From DATJSN01 sp035504095 (GTDB taxonomy: Bacteria; Planctomycetota; Phycisphaerae; WQYP01), in the NCBI GenBank assembly GCA_035504095.1, contig DATJSN010000049.1, positions 1 to 38,385 of the forward strand: a stretch of DNA of 38,385 bases. Reading direction: 5' to 3'. The translations under genes were made by a program, and so were the position numbers. The notes below the pieces were generated by a model, which worked only from the letters and a program-made list of their open reading frames with translations, ran no database searches and had not been told where the DNA came from. Positions 31,443 to 38,385 of the stretch are shown piece by piece; within the stretch, counting starts at the first letter, position 1; the number at the start of each line of letters is the position of its first letter.

Positions 31443-32093
31443 TCAGTGCGTTGCCGAAGAATTGATTTCCAACAGAAAGGGATTTTCACTCTTCTCCGCG
31501 CCAATAGTGGTTGCCGGACCGTGCCCCGAACGCACAGCGGTCTGATCGGGTAATAACATCACGCGGCGCAGAGAGTCTTTCATGGCCGAGGGATCTGAAT
31601 CAGGCAGATCGACTCGGCCCACCGATCCGGCAAACAGTAAGTCGCCGGCAAGAAGAACATTTTCGGACGCACAATAAAGTGCGACATGCCCCGGCGAATG
31701 GCCCGGTGTGTGCAAGACCTGCAACTGCAGATTGCCGACGTGAATAATTTGACCATCCTCCAGATAGCCATCCGCTTTTCGCGGCGGTATCAGATAGGTT
31801 AACGGCATGAATATGCTTATCGGGCGTTCCAGCTTGGGTTCGTCGAGCTTATGAATCAGTACAGTGGCTTCTCGATGTTCATTTGTAACCAATTCATGGT
31901 CGCCGATATGGTCCCAATGGCCGTGGGTGAGCAGCAGGTGAATAATTTTCCAGTTATTGCGACGTGCAATGGTTAATAGAGGAGCAAGGGTTTTATGCGG
32001 CGCATCCACAACAACAGCCAGTCCGGTGGTTTGGTCAACAACCAGATATCCATTGGTGGCGACCATGCCGCCGGTATTCATATACATTTTCAT
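31443..32093 (-). CDS. Metallo-beta-lactamase-fold hydrolase (glyoxalase II-like)
   Basis: 216 aa from the ATG at 32093, chosen because GAGG lies 7 nt upstream; the open frame begins one TTG earlier. The metal-binding motif THGHWDHIGD (HxHxDH) is intact, followed by a histidine in HTPGHSPGHVALY, the GDLLFAGSVGRVDLP aspartate and the final SGHGPATTIG histidine. This layout is the glyoxalase II/ETHE1-like branch, thiolester or persulfide hydrolases using two metal ions; the PPRKADGYLEDGQ insert is typical. It stands alone, 76 bp upstream of the BrnT toxin gene. Confidence 0.88.
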   Translation of the reverse strand: MKMYMNTGGMVATNGYLVVDQTTGLAVVVDAPHKTLAPLLTIARRNNWKIIHLLLTHGHWDHIGDHELVTNEHREATVLIHKLDEPKLERPISIFMPLTYLIPPRKADGYLEDGQIIHVGNLQLQVLHTPGHSPGHVALYCASENVLLAGDLLFAGSVGRVDLPDSDPSAMKDSLRRVMLLPDQTAVRSGHGPATTIGAEKSENPFLLEINSSATH

Positions 32094-32644
32094 GCACAAA
32101 CCTCAGCTTAATTATTGTATCCAGCCGCGCGCCTTCACGCGGCCTGAGCCTTATCCGGACAAAACAAGGTGAAAATCTTTATGCCGTCACGTGCTATAAC
32201 CTGGGTACGCACCAATAAAATCCGCAATAAATTCGCCGGATCATTCATGTCGTCCGATATGTAAAAACCTTGATGAATTAACTTATTTCATCGGTATGGC
32301 CGGTCGATAGAAGACACATTGATGCGGCGCTGCCAGCGTGCAATTCATAACGGGCGTTTCTGCCCGGCCGTATCACTGATAAAAAATTAAGGTCGGCATC
32401 CGATGATAATGGATTGCCTTTGATGCCGCCTTGGTCATATTTCCCAGGCCGTATTTTGGCTGCGGCGACGCCTGTTTCGCTCGTATGACTGACGGCGATT
32501 TTTAGTCACTGAGGTTCAAGACAACGGCTCGTCGCCCCAGCCCTTACGGCCCGGGATTTTTAAAATACGCCGGAATTCAATCAGGAAATACATATCACTC
32601 TGCCTGATTTCACATCGGCAGTTTTTCAGATACACCCTCTGGCA
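32094..32644. other. About 550 bp with no clear gene
   Basis: No frame of 60 codons or more looks real. There is a 27-codon frame at 32181-32264 (MPSRAITWVRTNKIRNKFAG, plus strand) with AAGGTG about 9 nt upstream, which could be a leader peptide but is unsupported. Short hairpins occur, such as GGGC-GTTTCT-GCCC near 32353. I compared it by eye with RNase P, tmRNA, 6S and SRP RNA signatures and found none. A plus-strand terminator closes it (32645-32689), implying a plus-strand transcript, possibly a small RNA. Confidence 0.5.
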
Positions 32645-32689
32645 GCCCGACCGGGCGGTGATCGTGTCGCCGTCCGGTCGGCATTTTTT
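32645..32689 (+). terminator. Rho-independent terminator in plus direction, facing into atpC
   Basis: The arms GCCCGACCGGGCGG (from 32645) and CCGTCCGGTCGGC (to 32682) form a stem with one bulge and a wobble, followed by A and six T (32684-32689). On the minus strand there is no T-run after the hairpin, so as a simple terminator it works only for a plus-strand transcript. It directly abuts the atpC stop codon, so it could also protect the 3' end of the atpC mRNA. Confidence 0.6.
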
Positions 32690-33113
32690 ATTCCGCTTCA
32701 GAAAGTTTTTTCAAGGCGGCCGTGCGGGCCAGGGCATGTTTGCGCGCCTGGGCCTCCAGAGGAGTGCCTTCAGGCAGCGCCTCCGCTTTGGCCTGTTCGG
32801 CGGCAACCCAGTCGGCGGTAACAGCGGATTCGGCAACGGCTTCATCGGTCAAAATGGTCAGGGCGTTGTCCTTCATCTGCATGTAACCGCCATTAACCAT
32901 AAATCGGTGAATCTCTGTTTGCGTTTCCATTTTTAGAATGCCAACGCTCATTTTGGTAATCAGCGGCGCATGATTGGGAAGAATGCCCTCCAGACCATCG
33001 ATGGCCGGAACGACCGCAAAAATAGCATCTGCTTCCAAAACAACTTTGTCCGGCGTGACCAGGCTGGTATGAAAGATTTTCTCGCTCACGAATTTCTCCG
33101 CAATTTCAGACAT
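32688..33113 (-). CDS. atpC: F-type ATP synthase epsilon subunit AtpC
   Basis: 141 aa. The beta-sandwich domain is clear: FHTSLVTPDKVVLEADAIFA, then VPAIDGLEGILPNHAPLITK, MSVGILKMETQTEIHRFMVN and GGYMQMKDNALTILTDEAVA. A C-terminal helical hairpin (about residues 95-141, rich in Ala, Glu, Lys) follows; it regulates ATPase activity in the rotor stalk. There is no ribosome binding site at the first ATG, and about 14 extra residues precede the family start. It is isolated: the neighbour upstream is divergent and no atpD or other ATP synthase gene is nearby, unlike the usual atpD-atpC order. Confidence 0.9.
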   Translation of the reverse strand: MSEIAEKFVSEKIFHTSLVTPDKVVLEADAIFAVVPAIDGLEGILPNHAPLITKMSVGILKMETQTEIHRFMVNGGYMQMKDNALTILTDEAVAESAVTADWVAAEQAKAEALPEGTPLEAQARKHALARTAALKKLSEAE

Positions 33114-33190
33114 GCTAAGATAGCGTGAATCGCCGGCCGCCGCCAGTTTGGAGGATGCCGCTCCCGGGGTATATTCAGGCAGAGCCTTAT

Positions 33191-33520
33191 ATGCAACGTT
33201 ACGAAAACGATCTTGTAATCATTTCCTGCGATTTTTGCCGGATCGACTGGGACGGCCAGGCGCCAATGGTCGAAGGGCATCACGGTTCAGTGATCTGTCT
33301 GGATTGCCTCAAACGCGCTCTTGACGAATGCCGGCCTGCGGAAGGCAAATACCAGTGTACGCTATGCCTGCGGATTAATATTCCACCGGAGCTGGCGCGC
33401 TGGCATCATGTCCAGCGCCCCGAAGTTCTGGTGTGCCAGGAATGCCTTCACCAGGCGGCGCGAGCCATGAGCAAGGCGCCTCATGCGAATTTCAAATGGG
33501 ATGGAGTCAAAAGCCTCTGA
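33191..33520 (+). CDS. Double zinc-finger (ClpX-ZBD-like) hypothetical protein
   Basis: 109 aa from the ATG at 33191. Four CxxC pairs are visible: CDFC and CLDC, then CTLC and CQEC. The first unit, ISCDFCRIDWDG...GSVICLDCLKRAL, resembles the ClpX-type zinc-binding domain; the second repeats the layout (QCTLCLRINIPPE...VLVCQECLHQAAR). It is therefore probably a pair of treble-clef zinc fingers for protein-protein or nucleic-acid contacts. I do not recognise a named family. It converges on the sigma-factor gene (48 bp) and is divergent from atpC. Confidence 0.75.
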   Translation: MQRYENDLVIISCDFCRIDWDGQAPMVEGHHGSVICLDCLKRALDECRPAEGKYQCTLCLRINIPPELARWHHVQRPEVLVCQECLHQAARAMSKAPHANFKWDGVKSL

Positions 33521-33568
33521 AAAATGACAGCCTGGTGGTGTATCCGGAACGACGCTGTCGCGCGTCAA

Positions 33569-34366
33569 TTAAGAATCGCTGGAGAATTCCTTTTCCCGGT
33601 TGGCCAGTTGTGCCTTGAGCCGCGCAATGATGCTCGAATGCATCTGGCTGACGCGCGATTCGGAAAGTTCCAGCGTCTGGCCGATTTCCTTCATGGTCAT
33701 TTCCTCGTAGTAGTAGAGCACAAGGATCATTTTTTCCGCGCGCGAAAGACCGCGTGTAATTAAATCCTTGAGATCCTTGCGGTGCAATTCATCCAGTGGT
33801 GAATCTGCGTCCTTGTCCTGCACGACGTCGACTTCGCGCACGTCCTTGTTTTCCGATTCAAACCATTTCCGCGACAGGCTTACCTGCGAAACGGTATTTG
33901 AATCCTTCATAATCTTTTCAAATTCGGATGGCGATACGCCCAGGTGAGCGGCGATTTCTTCATTAGTCGGCGCGCGGCCCAGCTTCATTTCCAGCCGATG
34001 CGATGCCTGATCGATTTTACTTGAGCGGCTTCGAACCAGACGCGGCACCCAGTCCATGTTGCGCAATTCGTCGAGGATCGCACCGCGGATTCTGGGGGCG
34101 CAATAGGTTTCAAACTTGACACCGCGTTCCGGATCGAACGATTCAATGGCGTCCTTAAGCCCCAGTGTGCCTGCCTGGATCAGGTCGTCAAGCTCCACTT
34201 CATCAGGCAGCTTGGCAAATATACGCTCGGAATTGTATTTAACGATCGGCAGGTATTCCATCATCAGCAGGTTGCGCAGCGCTTCGGTCCGCCGGCGTTT
34301 GAACTCACGCCAGACGTCATTGATGTCCTGTTCAACCGGTGCTGTAGTTGTGCGTGTTTTGGCCAT
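33569..34366 (-). CDS. FliA/WhiG-type alternative sigma-70 factor
   Basis: 265 aa. Region 2 is clear: LMMEYLPIVKYNSERIFAKL, then VELDDLIQAGTLGLKDAIES and FDPERGVKFETYCAPRIRGA, ILDELRNMDWVPRLVR. This PRIRGAILDELR...DWVPR string is the hallmark of the FliA/WhiG/SigF group. Region 3 follows (LGRAPTNEEIAAHLGVSPSE), and region 4 at the end has EEMTMKEIGQTLELSESRVS. GGAGCG precedes the ATG. In flagellated bacteria such factors direct late flagellar genes; no flagellar genes or anti-sigma factor are in this window, so the regulon is unknown. Confidence 0.9.
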   Translation of the reverse strand: MAKTRTTTAPVEQDINDVWREFKRRRTEALRNLLMMEYLPIVKYNSERIFAKLPDEVELDDLIQAGTLGLKDAIESFDPERGVKFETYCAPRIRGAILDELRNMDWVPRLVRSRSSKIDQASHRLEMKLGRAPTNEEIAAHLGVSPSEFEKIMKDSNTVSQVSLSRKWFESENKDVREVDVVQDKDADSPLDELHRKDLKDLITRGLSRAEKMILVLYYYEEMTMKEIGQTLELSESRVSQMHSSIIARLKAQLANREKEFSSDS

Positions 34367-34390
34367 GGGTCGCTCCTTGACCTTGTAAAT

Positions 34391-34615
34391 TTATTTTCCA
34401 CCGCGATCGCTTCCATGCGGTGCGGCGGGCGTTCTTTTCTTTCCAGCAAGCTTCTTGGCAGGCTTGCTTTGAACAATAGGCGTCAAATAAATTCGTAGTG
34501 AACGTTCGGTGAGAAATTCCGCTTCCCATCGGCCGGAGACTGTAACGCGAGAGCGTTTCCCCGGCTTGTAAACGGGGTTGGCCGTGCAATCGAACTTGGT
34601 TAGATCGATCGCCAT
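34391..34615 (-). CDS. Small hypothetical protein upstream of the sigma factor
   Basis: 74 aa from the ATG at 34615 (an in-frame TTG at 34639 would add eight). The sequence MAIDLTKFDCTANPVYKPGK is followed by SRVTVSGRWEAEFLTERSLR and a basic, Lys/Ala/Pro tail. No family recognised. It is on the same strand and ends 24 bp before the sigma-factor ATG, so it would be the first gene of that operon. The overlapping frame 34332-34712 looks like a shadow with many Arg, Gln and Cys. Ribosome binding site is weak, hence low confidence. Confidence 0.45.
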   Translation of the reverse strand: MAIDLTKFDCTANPVYKPGKRSRVTVSGRWEAEFLTERSLRIYLTPIVQSKPAKKLAGKKRTPAAPHGSDRGGK

Positions 34616-34639
34616 GTCTGGCAGCTTCAAAAAACGCAA

Positions 34640-35056
34640 AACGAACCGTTTTCGAGCGGCTCGACCCTGTCTTGTTGAATGTCAGTTCCACCGACATGAC
34701 GAATCCATTCATTTTTTTATCACGGCATCTTGCCGATCACGGGAGCCGCGGATTAGATTTGATCTGTTCAGATGAACTGCAGTGTGTCTGAACTAACCCG
34801 CGCACATTAGGCCAACTATTTTCTAAAGAAACTCCCGAAAAATAGTTGTCCGGATTCAAAAGCCCACGATGCATTTTCCTGACAGCACACGCGGAAAATC
34901 CACCTGTGAGCTCGTGCATCCGGGAAATAGTCTAGCACGAATATTTAATAAGGCAAGTAAAAATTTTTATTTATATTGATGCAATATTTCACACCTGGAA
35001 ATTCACATGTTCCGTCGTGAAGCAGAAGTTGGTAAATGTCATACCGCGCAATTTTG
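34640..35056. other. About 420 bp without a recognised gene
   Basis: Holds an 11-12-bp hairpin CAACTATTTTC...GAAAAATAGTTG (34813-34848) and a second long-range pair, GATGCATTTTCC...GGAAAA...TGCATC (34869-34921). The right part (34930-35056) is A/T-rich and might include the promoter of the minus-strand sigma operon and the 3' region of the FKBP gene. No gene or known RNA motif seen. Confidence 0.5.
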
Positions 35057-35623
35057 TCAGTGCGTGCTTAATAATTCGATATAAAATGTCAGCGTCGCAT
35101 TAGGTGGTATAGGTCCCTGGCCTTGTGCACCATATGCAAGGGCGGGAGGTATGACCAGTTGTCGGATACCGCCGACCTTCATCGTCGCCACGCCTTCATC
35201 CCAGCCTGCGATGACCTGCCCCTGGCCGAGAGGAAACTCAAAGGGCTGCCCGCGGCTATAGGATGAATCGAAACTTTGTCCGTTAGACAGCCAACCAATG
35301 TAATTCACATCAACGGTATCGCCCGCCTTTGGCGTCGCTCCGGTTCCGATCTTGATGTCTTGAATCACCAAGCCATCCGGAAGCGTTTGCGTATTTACAA
35401 ATTTTGTGGCCGGTTTATCCGGCGCAACATCCGTGGCGGTGTTTGTGTTCTCGTCAGCCGATGCAACACTCGTTGATCTGCTCGGAATTACAGGGTGGTT
35501 CGCGGTAGCTGAAGTGCTCGAATTTGAGGAATTGGAACTGATAAAACTTTGCAGTTCCATTCCGATGAGTATGCCTACGATTAATCCAAGAATTCCAAAT
35601 CCGATAACGCGAGAATCTTTCAT
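35057..35623 (-). CDS. Membrane-anchored FKBP-type peptidyl-prolyl isomerase
   Basis: 188 aa. A single N-terminal membrane segment (residues 6-26, VIGFGILGLIVGILIGMELQ) is followed by a Ser/Thr/Asn-rich linker to about residue 78, then an FKBP domain: DGLVIQDIKIGTGATPKAGD, TVDVNYIGWLSNGQSFDSSY, EFPLGQGQVIAGWDEGVATM, GGIRQLVIPPALAYGAQGQG, and PPNATLTFYIELL. The active-site aromatic and Asp residues (Y, F, D, W, Y, F) are all present. It would fold proteins at or outside the cytoplasmic membrane. GGAGAAAAGAAA precedes the ATG, and a 53-bp inverted repeat lies 15 bp upstream. Confidence 0.9.
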   Translation of the reverse strand: MKDSRVIGFGILGLIVGILIGMELQSFISSNSSNSSTSATANHPVIPSRSTSVASADENTNTATDVAPDKPATKFVNTQTLPDGLVIQDIKIGTGATPKAGDTVDVNYIGWLSNGQSFDSSYSRGQPFEFPLGQGQVIAGWDEGVATMKVGGIRQLVIPPALAYGAQGQGPIPPNATLTFYIELLSTH

Positions 35624-35637
35624 TTTCTTTTCTCCAA

Positions 35638-35690
35638 AGAATCTATCTCAGAACATATCGCGGCGCTCGCTATGTTCTCAGACAGATTCT
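35638..35690. repeat. 53-bp imperfect inverted repeat between FKBP and aminopeptidase genes
   Basis: The left arm AGAATCTATCTCAGAACATA followed by TCG (35638-35660) and the complement of the right arm (35668-35690) agree at 20 of 23 positions, with a 7-nt spacer. The left arm is also found as AGAATCTATCTCAAAACAG at 15024-15042 just before prmC, so it is a dispersed piece. It may be a very small TIR element, and it lies in the FKBP leader. Confidence 0.7.
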
Positions 35691-35721
35691 AATGTCGCCG
35701 AAAGCAATTTTACTCACTTCA

Positions 35722-36846
35722 CTATGGATTCGGCCAGTCCGCATGTACAAATTTACCCGCTTCGAGGATGGTTTTTCCATCAGCTTCAATACGGCATCCG
35801 GTGTGCCGAAGGTCGCAGACCATGTCCCAGTGCAGCCCGCTTTCATTTTTTCCACCGGTTTCCGGGTAAGCCGCGCCCAGGGCTGCATGGCATGTGCCGC
35901 CGATTTTTTCGTCAAAAAGAGTATTTCGCGTGTACTGTTGGATGGAAAAATTAGTACCAATGGCGAATTCCCCCAAAATTCTGGCCCCTGCGTCCTGATC
36001 CAGCATGGCTAAAAGGAAATCCTGCCCCTTGGAAGCCCGTGCCTCGACCACCTTGCCGTTCTTGAACGTCAACTGAATATCGTGGCATTCGCGTCCATGA
36101 TGTACCGCCGGAAAGCTGTAACGTATGGTCCCGTTAACCGCATCTTCAATCGGCCCGGTAAACACTTCGCCGTCCGGAAAATTCTCATGCCCGCAGCAAT
36201 TGATCCACTTACGCCCCTGGACGCCAAGCCGCAGGTCAGTATCTTTTGCGAGAACGCGAATTTCCTGTGTTTTATCAAGATAATCAGCCAATTTTCGCTG
36301 TTTTTGGCTGATTTGCCGCCACGCCGCCACCGGGTCGGGCAGATGCAGCAGGCCGCCGCGGAACACAAAATCGGCGTATTCATGCAGTGACATTTCGGCA
36401 TCCTGAGCGCTGGCTTGCGTGGGATATTGCGTACCCACCCATTTGAGTTTTCCCTCTGCGGCACGTTGTAAAAATCGTTTACTGATGGGCTTGCGCGCCT
36501 GGGCGGCCATAGCCTGTTTTTTGGGATCGACGTTGGTCATCGATCGCGTATTTTCTTCGCCCCAGAGTCCGATGGATACGTCAATTTTATCCGTTATGAA
36601 TTCCGCAATCGGCGAAAGATATTTGAGTTGCTCATCTGAAGCATTTCGGTAAAACGCTTCGGTCATTGCATCCGTGGTTACGGTGACAAATGCATTACCG
36701 CCGGCGGCGATCACTTTTTCATATATCGCTTCGATCAGCGGCATGCTGATCGCTGAACCTGAAATGCGGACCAATTGCCCGGGTTTTACTCCGGTCGAGT
36801 ATCCGACAAGAACGTCCGCGAGTTTATCCAGTCGTTGATCGCGCAT
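35722..36846 (-). CDS. M29-family aminopeptidase
   Basis: 374 aa. The sequence opens with RLDKLADVLVGYSTGVKPGQ and LVRISGSAISMPLIEAIYEK, the typical M29 (aminopeptidase T/AmpS) N-terminus. The metal-binding half has GHENFPDGEVFTGPIEDAVN, the AIGTN loop (GEFAIGTNFSIQQY), FDEKIGGTCHAALGAAYPET and GLHWDMVCDLRHTGCRIEAD, which provide the Glu, His and Asp ligands of the two-metal site. It cleaves N-terminal residues from peptides in the cytoplasm. It follows valS on the same strand, 18 bp downstream, so the two could be co-transcribed. Confidence 0.92.
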   Translation of the reverse strand: MRDQRLDKLADVLVGYSTGVKPGQLVRISGSAISMPLIEAIYEKVIAAGGNAFVTVTTDAMTEAFYRNASDEQLKYLSPIAEFITDKIDVSIGLWGEENTRSMTNVDPKKQAMAAQARKPISKRFLQRAAEGKLKWVGTQYPTQASAQDAEMSLHEYADFVFRGGLLHLPDPVAAWRQISQKQRKLADYLDKTQEIRVLAKDTDLRLGVQGRKWINCCGHENFPDGEVFTGPIEDAVNGTIRYSFPAVHHGRECHDIQLTFKNGKVVEARASKGQDFLLAMLDQDAGARILGEFAIGTNFSIQQYTRNTLFDEKIGGTCHAALGAAYPETGGKNESGLHWDMVCDLRHTGCRIEADGKTILEAGKFVHADWPNP

Positions 36847-36864
36847 GAATCCGTTTTCCTTTCT

Positions 36865-38385
36865 TTACACGGTTGTGAGTTCGTTGAGGCTGCTTTCCAC
36901 CGCCGCAAGTTCCGATTCGTGTTTGCTTAACTGGTCCTTAAGCCCTTGAATCACCGGCGCCGGGGCCTTGTTCACGAATCCTTCATTGGTCAGTTTGGTT
37001 TTACTCGAGAAAATAAGTTTTTCCAGTTCCTCGCGCCGTTTGGCGAGTTTTTTCTTTTCTGCTTCACGGTCGATCACGCCCGCCACAAAGATGCGCATCT
37101 CCGGCAGAATTCCCGTTGCCGCATCCGCCGGTTTTTCAGCCTGTTCGCCGATTTGCTCCAGCCGTGCGCCGGCAAGCGGCTCGATAATCGTCCGGCCGGT
37201 TTGCACCGCCCGGGTCAGCTCCGCAGAAGCAGTCTGGATGGAGATATTGAGCGTCTTTTTCAAATCCACATTGTATTGATTGCGGATGTCGCGAATCGTT
37301 CGCGTAATCTGCTGCACCAGTTCCAGTTCGCGCTGCGCCGCGGGAAAATCCAGTTCCGGCAGCGCTTGAGGCAATTGAGAAATCGCCAATAGCTTCGCCG
37401 AGCCCGGCAGTTTTTCCCATAGGGCTTCAGAAATAAATGGCATCATGGGATGTAATAGCGACAAACTGGCACGAATCACATAAAGCAATACAGCCTGAAC
37501 GTCTGAATCCTTTTGCCGGATGCGGTTCTTGGCGATTTCCAAATACCAGTCGCACAAATCATTCCAGAAAAATTGGTACAGCGTGCTGCACAGGTCGGCA
37601 AAACGGAAATTTTCAATCTGCTCGTGGGTTTTGCGAATAGTTTCATTGAGCTGGCTAAGTATCCATTGGTCTGCCGTCTGGCCGTTTTTGGCGATTTGGA
37701 TGATTTGCGTTGTCGATGGCGCTTCAGCTGATTCAATATTGGAAAGAATAAACCTTGTAGCGTTCCAGATCTTGTTGGCAAAGTTCCGGCCGATGTCAAA
37801 ACGCGGGCTGGTGTTTTTGCCGCTTTGCTTGTCTTTGATCACCGGCAGACGAATATCCTGCGTTTCAGTGGCCATGCTGGCCAGCGTATAACGCAGCGCA
37901 TCGGCGCCGTGGCTTTCGATGATGTCCAGTGGGTCTACGCCGTTACCCAGCGATTTTTTCATCGGCCGTCCATGGCCGTCCTGGATCACGGCGTGAATAT
38001 AGACCTGTTTGAACGGCACATCGCCGTCGCAATACAGGCCGAACATAACCATCCGCGCCACCCAGAGCGTGAGAATTTCCCGCGCCGTGGAAAGTACGCT
38101 GGTGGGATAAAAGTAGGGGAGCAGTTGATCTTCCGGCTTGTCGCTGGTGCCGTTGGCGGGCCAGCCGAGCGTCGATAGAGGCCAAAGTGCTGATGAAAAC
38201 CAGGTATCCAGAACGTCGGGGTCGCGTTGCCACCCTTGAGTTTCGTATTTTTGTTCATCTTCCTGATGGTCGGATGCGATGCATATATATGATCCGTTTT
38301 TACTCCACACCGGTATCCGATGTCCCCACCATAACTGCCGGCTGATGCACCAATCGCGTTTCTGTGAGAGCCAGTCGATGTAACC
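36865..38385 (-). CDS. valS: Valyl-tRNA synthetase, C-terminal part (partial, runs off right edge)
   Basis: 506 codons before the stop are visible; the frame is open to the right edge, continuing upstream as GYIDWLSQKRDWCISRQLWW GHRIPVW, a class Ia synthetase segment. Next come DPDVLDTWFSSALWPLSTLG and GRPMKKSLGNGVDPLDII, which aligns with the KMSKS loop but reads PMKKS. The anticodon-binding domain (FANKIWNATRFILSNIE, LCDWYLEIAKNRI, MMPFISEALWEKLP) follows, then the ValS-specific C-terminal coiled coil (EAEKKKLAKRREELEKLIFS, NEGFVNKAPAPVIQGLKDQL). The first part of the enzyme, with HIGH and the editing domain, is outside the window. Confidence 0.93.
   Translation of the reverse strand, partial: GYIDWLSQKRDWCISRQLWWGHRIPVWSKNGSYICIASDHQEDEQKYETQGWQRDPDVLDTWFSSALWPLSTLGWPANGTSDKPEDQLLPYFYPTSVLSTAREILTLWVARMVMFGLYCDGDVPFKQVYIHAVIQDGHGRPMKKSLGNGVDPLDIIESHGADALRYTLASMATETQDIRLPVIKDKQSGKNTSPRFDIGRNFANKIWNATRFILSNIESAEAPSTTQIIQIAKNGQTADQWILSQLNETIRKTHEQIENFRFADLCSTLYQFFWNDLCDWYLEIAKNRIRQKDSDVQAVLLYVIRASLSLLHPMMPFISEALWEKLPGSAKLLAISQLPQALPELDFPAAQRELELVQQITRTIRDIRNQYNVDLKKTLNISIQTASAELTRAVQTGRTIIEPLAGARLEQIGEQAEKPADAATGILPEMRIFVAGVIDREAEKKKLAKRREELEKLIFSSKTKLTNEGFVNKAPAPVIQGLKDQLSKHESELAAVESSLNELTTV

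Noticed and set aside
34332..34712. 126-codon minus-strand frame before the sigma factor
   Set aside because: Rich in Arg, Gln, Cys and His with no domain; it overlaps both the sigma start and the more protein-like 74-aa frame.
1..38385. CRISPR arrays, tRNA and rRNA genes
   Set aside because: No regularly spaced direct repeats, no cloverleaf with GTTCGAnTC-type arm, and no rRNA sequence recognised by eye.

Overview
The window looks like chromosome of a Planctomycetes-type (PVC superphylum) bacterium, probably a Phycisphaerae-like lineage. The grounds are a PVC-type 'small basic protein' with the N-terminus MSLDRSLKGKSSLERHRN, a DUF2203 protein, a pair of secreted STN/secretin-N-like proteins, intergenic space full of short hairpins, and families of AATCTGCGGATT-like dispersed repeats. 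This placement is inference from gene content; there is no rRNA in the window. Both ends are cut: a transposase N-terminus runs off the left edge, and valyl-tRNA synthetase runs off the right edge.

Layout. 1-2.4 kb: transposase fragment, one unknown gene, a PLD-family nuclease next to the small basic protein, DUF2203. 2.6-6.5 kb: membrane glycosyltransferase (GT87), YycJ-like metallo-beta-lactamase-fold hydrolase, PhoU, DUF4416. 6.5-9.8 kb: a WecA/MraY-type polyprenyl-phosphate sugar-1-phosphate transferase translationally coupled (ATGA) to an O-antigen ligase/polymerase-like protein, a surface-glycan unit. 9.8-11.5 kb: two paralogous exported STN-like proteins. 11.6-15.9 kb: a segment bounded by two inverted copies of a ~280-bp terminal-inverted-repeat element, enclosing ribD, a Bcp peroxiredoxin, a small membrane protein flanked by its own 33-bp inverted repeats, prmC and doxX. 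16-18.1 kb: BIME-like paired hairpins, then nadC-birA. 18.1-20.9 kb: pterin dehydratase, a GT28/MGDG-synthase-like glycosyltransferase and queA. 20.9-26.9 kb: apt, a DinG-like helicase and mfd, the last two divergent with only about 28 bp between start codons. 27-31.4 kb: a TPR/O-GlcNAc-transferase-like gene with a toxin-antitoxin module on each side (PIN-type and BrnTA-type) and a 1-kb non-coding tract of diverged repeats. 31.4-38.4 kb: glyoxalase-II-like hydrolase, isolated atpC, zinc-finger protein, FliA/WhiG-type sigma factor, FKBP, M29 aminopeptidase, valS.

Most genes are housekeeping (riboflavin, NAD, biotin ligation, queuosine, adenine salvage, repair, translation) in short operons of one to three genes. 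The unusual content is in the non-coding DNA. The two ~280-bp elements keep the same fold while their central hairpin arms have different but still self-complementary sequence, which is covariation. One of them sits about 5 bp before the ribD start codon and the other supplies the last codons and stop of doxX. Other structured repeats are placed at gene 3' ends and just before start codons. No CRISPR array, tRNA or rRNA was seen.
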